From Protonemura montana (lineage: Eukaryota > Arthropoda > Insecta > Plecoptera > Nemouridae): a stretch of DNA of 64,000 nucleotides. Under the pieces are notes generated by a model. That model saw only the letters and a list, made by a program, of their open reading frames with translations, was not told the DNA's origin and made no database searches. Positions 57,690 to 64,000 of the stretch are shown here, one piece after another. Location of the stretch: assembly GCA_947568835.1 (NCBI GenBank), contig OX387610.1:8147501-8211500 (forward strand), in the 5' to 3' direction. Every line of letters begins with the position of its first letter. Position 1 is the first letter of the stretch. The position numbers and the translations under genes were made by a program.

Positions 57690-58190
57690 AATCTTTATAA
57701 ATGCTAACCTCAACGATTGATACACACGTAACGAGCGCTAATTTAAAGATAATTTTATTGTAGATGGTAAGGAAGCTAGACTGGAAAAATATGTAACCGA
57801 ACCAGGATACGAACCCGGGACCTCCCATTTTCCGGTCGGGTGCTCTACCAATTAGCTATCCGGACATACATATATCAAGGCTTTCGCGGGGGTGTGATAA
57901 GGGTTTCCCTCAAGGGGAAGAGACCGAGGTAACTCGTATGGACGAGTTCGCAGCAACTTCATGATGAGATGCTAATTCAACGGCCACATGGACAGAACGG
58001 TCTGTCACTTTTCCTCCAATTCCGTGTTATCTCGAAAGATATATGGTTGTTGCAGTTTTTTTTTTTTTTCTTTTTAACGGACGACCGCAAGCGCCATCGT
58101 GTATCATTATCCGTTACCACGTTTTGCCGGCTCGTTTGCTCAGCGGCACACTGGCTCTTTGACTATCCCTATAAACTCAGCGATGGCACT
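57690..58190 (+). repeat. Family D repeat split by a tRNA-derived insertion
   Basis: The left part, aaagataattttattgtaga, ends at about 57770. The right part resumes at about 58070 with ttaacggacgaccgcaagcg, then ccgttaccacgttttgccgg and ctcgtttgctcagcgg. In uninterrupted copies these halves are adjacent. Confidence 0.6.
57778..58068 (-). mobile_element. Family E tRNA-derived SINE nested in a family D repeat
   Basis: The reverse strand gives tgtccggatagctaattggt (acceptor/D arm, A box) and ggtcccgggttcgtatcc (T arm, B box). The + strand ends in a (T)14 tract at 58049-58063, opposite to what a - strand poly(A) tail would predict at the other end. The exact 3' end is therefore unsure. Confidence 0.6.
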
Positions 58191-59753
58191 CGAAAGTGAA
58201 CGCATGCGACTGCAACGCCCTCCGTGTCTGAACGCTCGTACCCGATCATCGGCCACAATCTCAAGGCAGGCAGGAAGTGTGTCGGCATCTCAGCGTAATC
58301 TGTTATCGACATGGCGGGATGAAGACTCAGTCGCTATTGGACCTATAAGAAAACAAGTCGGCGCGTGGATCGCTGAAGGGAAGGTCGTAAACTTTTTGCT
58401 TTGGTGCTCGCGTGGATTTTTTATCTGTGCAGAAAAGTAGATGATTCTTATTTATATTCAAATCGAGGTAAATAATTTTATATGTTTTTCGATGATTGGC
58501 TGTTGTGCGTTTTGACAAAAGTAAACCAAGTGTTTATTTTGAAGAGTCATACTTGTATTATTTATTAGCTATGACAGTCTTAACAATGCCTGTATAATTT
58601 TGGGGACAGTGCACTGTATGCCTATTTAAACAGAGTAATATATCATTATTATAATACTGTTATTTGATTAAAAAAACATAATAATCATTAGAATATATGT
58701 ATATTGAAATACAAATACAATATACAGTGGCATGTTAATAATAGAACCGTTTTTCTGAAAAGGCTTGCAAATTACTTTGGGATTTATAGATCTTGACATT
58801 TCCAATTGGTCGCATATAGTTTGTGGTTTTTATAATCTGCAAGTAAGCTCTTACGTCACCGATAGTTGTCGTTGCTAAGTACAATATTTACAAAACACGC
58901 GTACCATGTTACAAAGAGTATTGTGGAAATATCAATTGAGTCGAGATTGCAAGAAAACCAGTGCTATTCATGTTGCCGGCATGTGATCTGTAATGGACGC
59001 CTCAGCATGGCTTGAACGCAAAGAAAGTATACGTATGTTGCATCACCTTGTGCAATAACAAACAGTGAATTTATTTTGTTCCAAAACATCAGTTGTTACG
59101 GTTTTTCTATACTGCGATAAAATTCGGTGAGTATTTGGATTAAAACATACATTCTAGCCTGTAATGGTAGATACCAGCCATAAGACTGCCCGCCCCCCTC
59201 CCACTGACCCCCTCCCCACAAGTCTTGCTGCCTACTCGTGAATGACATTTCAATTAGGAATTTTTTGTTTTATTGAGCACCTTTCACAGTTAGGATATTT
59301 ACTGACAGCGTGCAATAATACAAAATATATGAAACTTATAATAATACATGCAATTTCAATACAAAAAATTAACTAATATAAGAATATATTATGCATGTAT
59401 GAGGTACGTTAGTTATTTGGCTTACAAATTCTCGAAGTCAATATTTAAAAAATAATCTTATATTTTATGCCTGGTTGTTGGGGACTTCAAAAACTAGTTA
59501 TTTCTGAAAAATAATTCTCTGTATTTTTTAAGTCGATTTTTTTTTAAATAGTTTAAAAAACAGAACATACCGAGAAGAAAAAAAACTTAAAAGAGCAATC
59601 GGTAAAATGGCGGACAGCAGCGGAGATGATTTGTAGTTTTTTTTTAAATGACAGTTTGACAAGCATGTAACCCCAAAACGACCGGTGGCACCTCTGTACT
59701 CTCTCTGAACTCAATGTACTCTCCCTAGCCTCCCGTGAGGTGGGTGCGTCAAG

Positions 59754-59777
59754 CCCCCCCCCCCCCCCCCCCCCCCC
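59754..59777 (+). repeat. Poly(C) run of 24
   Basis: Uninterrupted C homopolymer, the longest mononucleotide run in the window. Confidence 0.95.
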
Positions 59778-60069
59778 GCTTTCGAAATCACAAAATAATA
59801 TTTTTTGACCGTCGGTTAGGGCTTGTTTAGAGCTGAATTTTGCTGCCCTTAAAACATTTAAATATAACTCCCCACCAAACTCCATTTTCTAAGTAGCGAA
59901 GAAAGGCACATGAGCAAGTAAAAAGTACGTCATCACACTTGTTATCGACTTAAGCCAGTGGACGGTATGAACTGTGTCACCTTTAAATCGTAATAAAACT
60001 GCACTCATAATCATATATGTGTAGTGTGACCCTTATCTGTGATAACTGGAATGCATCTCAAAGTGGCTT

Positions 60070-60458
60070 GGAACTTTGGAAACTCGGCGGTTCTCGTGAG
60101 ATCACCGAAGTTCAGCAACATTGCGCTGGATCAGGTATTGGATGGATGACCATCATTCACACGACCAGTTCTGTTTGGAAGAGAGGTTGGAAGTACAGCA
60201 ACTTTATTCGCTTTGCTTATTCGACAGCAGAGATTTGAGAAGGAATCCTGTTGTTAGCGTTGTACCGTCCCTTCGGGAGAGATGTTGATCACCTTGGTGC
60301 TTTGAGAGAAGTAGACGAAATGCGGGCGCCGGGTTTCCTCACCTCGCATCAATGCTAGTTTAGGTTATTCTTCATTCTCATCGTCATCCACTCATTTATT
60401 GACGCCATTAGAGCAGTGCTACATGGCCCTTTGTCAAAACAGTGCGCTATTAAACGCA
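60070..60458 (+). mobile_element. 5S rRNA-derived SINE
   Basis: Head gaaactcggcggttctcgtg and agatcaccgaagttcagcaa, body with deletions near the attcgacagcagagatttga segment, and a tail to agtgcgctattaaacgc. Confidence 0.83.
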
Positions 60459-60758
60459 ATATATCAATTAATCAATCCAATGGCAAACAAGTTATTCTTT
60501 GATCTCGCGTCATATAATTTTATTAGAAACTAATGGAGATTATACGTTGTAGTGATAAGAAACCAAAGATGCTGTAATCATCATGCTTGTTAAATCCTTC
60601 CCGCAAACTGTGTCTTTGATTAATAATTATCTATTTTTAATGACGCTTTAACGTTTCCCAATTGCTTAATTTGTTCACGTCTTCTGATTTATCTTCAGTT
60701 TAATTAATGCAGTGGCAAAACGTAGGGTCTACGGCTCAGTTGATTTAAAATATCCGAG

Positions 60759-61050
60759 GCTCTTGACAAAAAAAACTTTTTTAACTGGGTTTGGAATGCT
60801 TTGTGAAGAGCAACTTAATTTCCCAACGTTTCGTAACTTGTACCTGTTACTTTATCAAGGTTGAAAGCAGTCCTGACAGTTATCGGAAAATTTTCAGGAC
60901 TGCTTTTACCGTTGATAAAATAGCAGGTAGAAATTTCGAAACGTTAGGAAATTTAGTTGTTCTTTCCTTAGCATTCAAAACCCAGTTTAAATTGTTTTTG
61001 TCAAAATTAGTGCTAAGGTTTTATAATGTAGACAGGAGTCCAAAAACCAT
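60759..61050. mobile_element. Family A palindromic MITE, best copy
   Basis: Left arm aactgggtttggaatgcttt, cccaacgtttcgtaacttgt, ttactttatcaaggttgaaa; centre tcctgacagttatcgg against tttcaggactgct; right arm gttctttccttagcattcaa and cccagtttaaattgtttttg. It ends gtagacaggagtccaaaaac. The two halves are inverted copies over nearly the full length, so single strands could fold into one 290-base hairpin. Confidence 0.75.
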
Positions 61051-61097
61051 ACTCGGGGGTCCTCTTCACCCTGTTTTTAATTTTTTTATAGTATTTA

Positions 61098-61663
61098 ATG
61101 TTTTTTTTTTTCACCTCAATGTATTGTTTTTTGATGAGCGTAGCGAACGAAGTAAATACTCAATTTGACTGCCAGCAAATTACGGAACGTTGTATGCAGT
61201 TTCTAAAGGCATATTTAAAATGTTCAAGCAAAACAGTTGATGGGAACGAGATTCGAAAATACTTATATGCAGCATTTTGTATTCGTTACACAATTCATCC
61301 TTCTAATGCGACGCATTGGAAGCTCCAGAAGTTTATTTGGTATTAGCGGGCGGTGGACGCCGCTGGTTCTGGCTTTCAAGCGAGAGAAGAAATAAGTCGA
61401 TGGCTTTTAAGAAAAAGATAACCCTGGATAGACACTTGGCCAGAGATGCCCTAAATGATTTTTTTTATTCTTTATCTTATCACTCGCTTGCGTTGGTCCA
61501 GGGCCTTTACAATCTTTATGTTTTATCTGTAAGCATGCAGTCTAGCTCGCGAGAGGAGATATTAGCAAAAGGATTGCTCTCTAAGCATTGCTACCAACTC
61601 ATGAATGCAATTTCAGTTATAATTTTTAGTGGCGGGATTTCAAAATACTTATTAAATCGGTAA
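61098..61663 (+). other. Two overlapping open frames of unknown origin
   Basis: Frame 1 (61098-61346) and frame 2 (61316-61663) are open for 82 and 115 codons and overlap out of phase. The peptides are of mixed, protein-like composition (frame 1 contains DCQQITERCMQFLKAYLKC; frame 2 contains KKITLDRHLARDALNDFF). I recognise no family, there are no good splice sites between them, and both are flanked by repeats. It may be a frameshifted relic or chance. Confidence 0.2.
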
Positions 61664-61899
61664 AATAATTCCCAATGTTGTAAATTAATAGAAAATTCCG
61701 AAAAATAAAAACTCTGAAAACCAAGATCTTAGCAAGGTAAAAGCTTTGAAGTAAGTGGACAATGGTGGACATCGGCGGAGATGATTTGTAGCGTTGTTAT
61801 CAACAGTTGGTCATCGTTTAACCCCCGAAAAAGTATTTTCTCTCGCTAAAGAAAAATTGGGCAGAGCGGTTTATTGAGACTTTGTCTTGAAGTCGCTAT

Positions 61900-62312
61900 C
61901 GAAAGGTTTGGATTGATGGATTCCGTGCTTTTCGTGGGATCATCGAAGTTTGGGGACTCTGCGCTGGGTCAGGTATTGGGGATGCCCATCATGCACATGA
62001 CCAGCTCAGTTTGGGAGAAAGGTTGGAAATTAATGTTTGTTCAACATCTACATTCGTCTCTTCGACCTTTTGACAACATGCATCTGTGGAAGAGTGTTTG
62101 TTGTTCTAGTTGTACCGACCCTCGCAACGGACGTTAAACCTGTGGTGCCCTTTATGTTCTTTGAATGGAGTAAGATTCATCTGAGAACCGGATGTTTACT
62201 CCTCTCTTCCTGGATGATTAGATTCATCGTCTTCCCTATCATCATTCTTTCATTCTTGAAAAACGACCAGTAGCATTCTGGGCCAGTTGTCAAAACAGTA
62301 AGTCGTTAGCCA
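61900..62312 (+). mobile_element. 5S rRNA-derived SINE, oldest-looking copy
   Basis: Head gaaaggtttggattgatgga, gtgggatcatcgaagttt, gcgctgggtcaggtattggg; body with many substitutions; end gttgtcaaaacagtaagtcg. It is strongly diverged along its whole length. Confidence 0.75.
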
Positions 62313-62924
62313 CAACGAACCTACCAAATAATATTTGATGCGCCAACCTTCTCACCAATGATAATCGATTACTGGCATTTTGTGCAAAACAATGCCGTAT
62401 TTTTATGGGGGTTACTATGGAGTACTTTCCGCACGGCTTTTCGGTGCGGGTTACGGGCTGGAATGCTATCCGCACTGAAAACCAATCACCAATCAATCAC
62501 AGCAATCACCGCAAATTATGTGCCATACATACAATTCCGAGAGCATTAACTTTAGGAGGGAGGTGATTTTTCACCAAGAGAGATTTTGTATACAGTCTTA
62601 ATATCAAACGGCTATCCGACTAGAAAGGAGTCGTTTTTTTGCCACTAGTGGAACGACAGCAAGAGAGGCTCCGATCGCCTTACATGGTGTTAATGTAAAA
62701 CTGCGTCCCCTTCGGAAGAGAGAAGATATTCTTACACAGTTCCAAGGTCGGTGCCGATGTTGCCTCCATGCGGGAGACCGTTATGAATTGTAAAAGTTCT
62801 AGAATTAGCTCCGACGACGCTCTCTCTCCCCCAAGTACAAGTGTCTTCAAACTAAAACTATCACTCCACTCGCTTCACATAAAACTAGTCTCTAAAGATA
62901 AACACGTGTTTTTTTTTCCTTCAG

Positions 62925-64000
62925 ATGGGAGATTTTCGCCACCTCCAGGTCTTCAGAACGCCACGTCTGTTGTCTAAATTGACCTGGTGTCAATACTGGC
63001 AGCTGTTTCGCTCGAATTCTCGGGTCACACTCGCCAGGGTTTCGGCAAATGATTACGAAAAGGAGATGTAAGTGCACACAATCGATATTACATCTCTTCA
63101 CGATAGCCCGCTGCGGGGTACACTACAACGAATCGAGGGTCTCACGTTTCAAGGGAATGCTTTGCTTCAAACAATTTTCCCTTTCGGAACAACCGTCATT
63201 TAATTAGTAATATCCTACTCCTGAGAAAATTTTTTAAATTGTATCTTACAACGCAACTCAAATTGAGTTCACGAAGCCCTAATTATAACATATAATCTTG
63301 AAATCTTGTCTAAATTCTACCGTAGATAACTTTTTGAAGCTCAGTTGCAAATCAACATCTTACCTTTGGTGCTATCTGTAACCTTATTTTTAAGATTTCA
63401 CGTTATATTCCGACCAATTGTATTATACGTGAACTACAATGCAATCGATTTGGACAATAGTAGCTCAATTATTTAGCAGTTGTGGAATATCAGATCGTTT
63501 TTATTTAACTGTATGTGTGTTTTCTGTCTTCACTTGTGCCCAAGCTGTTCAACATCTTTTTCAAAAATCGTAATTTATTTATTTAGAGATAATGTTAAGT
63601 ACTGTCTGCTACCATAATATGCAAATAAAAGCAGAAAATTCCACTGTAACTCGGAGTTGTGGAAATGCTGCTATTTGTCATTGCGAAGCAAGTTGCTACC
63701 CAGGGACACCAAAATAAGAAAGTTTTTACAATTCGTATCTTATTATTTATATCTTAAACTTCAAAGTTATTTTTTTTTCTTTCTTAAGATCATCAAAAGT
63801 GTACGATTTCTCGGAGGACGAAGAAATCTATTCGTACAAAAAGTTCAAAAGAATACTCCGTATCAACGATCCAAGAGTGAAATTAGTTGTAACTCAGTGT
63901 AATTCAGAAGCTAAGGCTACCGATGAAAGCAACGACACTAGTTTCTCGAAGAAAAAATTTAGCGATAAGATGTCGTGGACGACCCTTGCAAGTAAAAATC
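62925..64000 (+). CDS. 5' part of an unrecognised gene, two exons, partial at window end
   Basis: Exon 62925-63067 follows the acceptor ttttttttccttcag and ends at gagat|gtaagtg (phase 2). Exon 63789-64000 follows ttttctttcttaag and stays open to the end of the window; the phases join to an Ile codon. The frame starts at an ATG lying directly at the first acceptor, so it could be either the start codon or an internal Met. The first about 40 residues are rich in Arg, Leu and Ser with one acidic residue (MGDFRHLQVFRTPRLLSKL), as in mitochondrial presequences. After the junction come SSKVYDFSEDEEIYSYKKFK and a polar Lys/Ser/Asp-rich stretch. I do not recognise the family. The 721-bp intron contains no repeat. 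The out-of-frame reading SDGRFSPPPGLQ over exon 1 is a shadow. Confidence 0.6.

Larger units (their letters stand above)
51231..62924. other. Intergenic region dominated by repeats
   Basis: No host coding exon is supported. Contents: three family B copies (51280, 51530, 52580), 5S SINEs (52195, 53805, 56790, 60070, 61900), family A MITEs (56208, 60759), a family D copy split by a tRNA-derived insertion (57690-58190), an octamer microsatellite (55489) and a poly(C) tract (59754). The stretches 51780-52190, 52790-53800, 54300-55080, 55600-56200, 58450-59750 and 62320-62900 hold nothing recognised. Confidence 0.55.

Noticed and set aside
58099..58440. 113-residue open frame on +
   Set aside because: It begins inside a family D repeat; no domain, splice or initiation evidence supports it.

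Overview
This window looks like animal nuclear DNA. It is AT-rich and intron-dense, with GT-AG introns carrying gtaagt/gtgagt donors and polypyrimidine-AG acceptors, and short protein-coding exons sit in a sea of interspersed repeats. A TCAGT initiator with a correctly spaced downstream promoter element, and many scattered ttaggtt/aacctaa stretches, suggest an arthropod. I cannot name a genus from the sequence. There is no prokaryotic operon structure, CRISPR array or intact autonomous transposon.

Three genes are supported, all on the + strand. (1) A 12-TM major facilitator transporter of the spinster-like type has its coding sequence in 9 exons from 17881 to 27169 (503 codons). Its 5'UTR exon is at 17012-17161, and a probable first exon and core promoter lie at about 5419-5484, which implies an 11.5-kb first intron. 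(2) A sodium-phosphate cotransporter of the SLC20/PiT (PHO4) family has its coding sequence in 10 exons from 43849 to 50887 (517 codons). Both PHO4 signature repeats are present and the hydrophilic central loop is short. (3) The 5' part of an unrecognised gene has two exons, 62925-63067 and 63789 to the window end. They join in frame and encode a basic, possibly mitochondrial-targeted N-terminus followed by an acidic, lysine-rich stretch. Genes 1 and 2 are plasma-membrane or organelle carriers, but nothing in the sequence shows that they work together.

The rest is dominated by short non-autonomous elements. The most abundant is a SINE whose head is derived from 5S rRNA, with about 17 copies in 64 kb. 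At three places its head is multiplied into tandem 92-bp units (3, 4 and 5 units). Other families are a palindromic MITE of about 300 bp (family A), a tRNA-like sequence set inside inverted repeats (family B), a MITE of about 350 bp with a TIR like tatcccaaaaactcaggtg (family C), a GC-rich-cored repeat (family D), a second tRNA-derived SINE (family E), a foldback element with 114-bp tandem repeats in inverted arms (41.4-42.3 kb), a 45-bp minisatellite, and LINE remnants including a reverse-transcriptase fragment and two ORF2 3' ends.

Layout: 1-5.2 kb repeats and a LINE relic; 5.4-27.7 kb the MFS gene; 27.7-43.7 kb repeat-filled intergenic DNA with CACGTG clusters and the foldback element; 43.7-51.2 kb the PiT gene; 51.2-62.9 kb repeats; 62.9-64 kb the start of the third gene.
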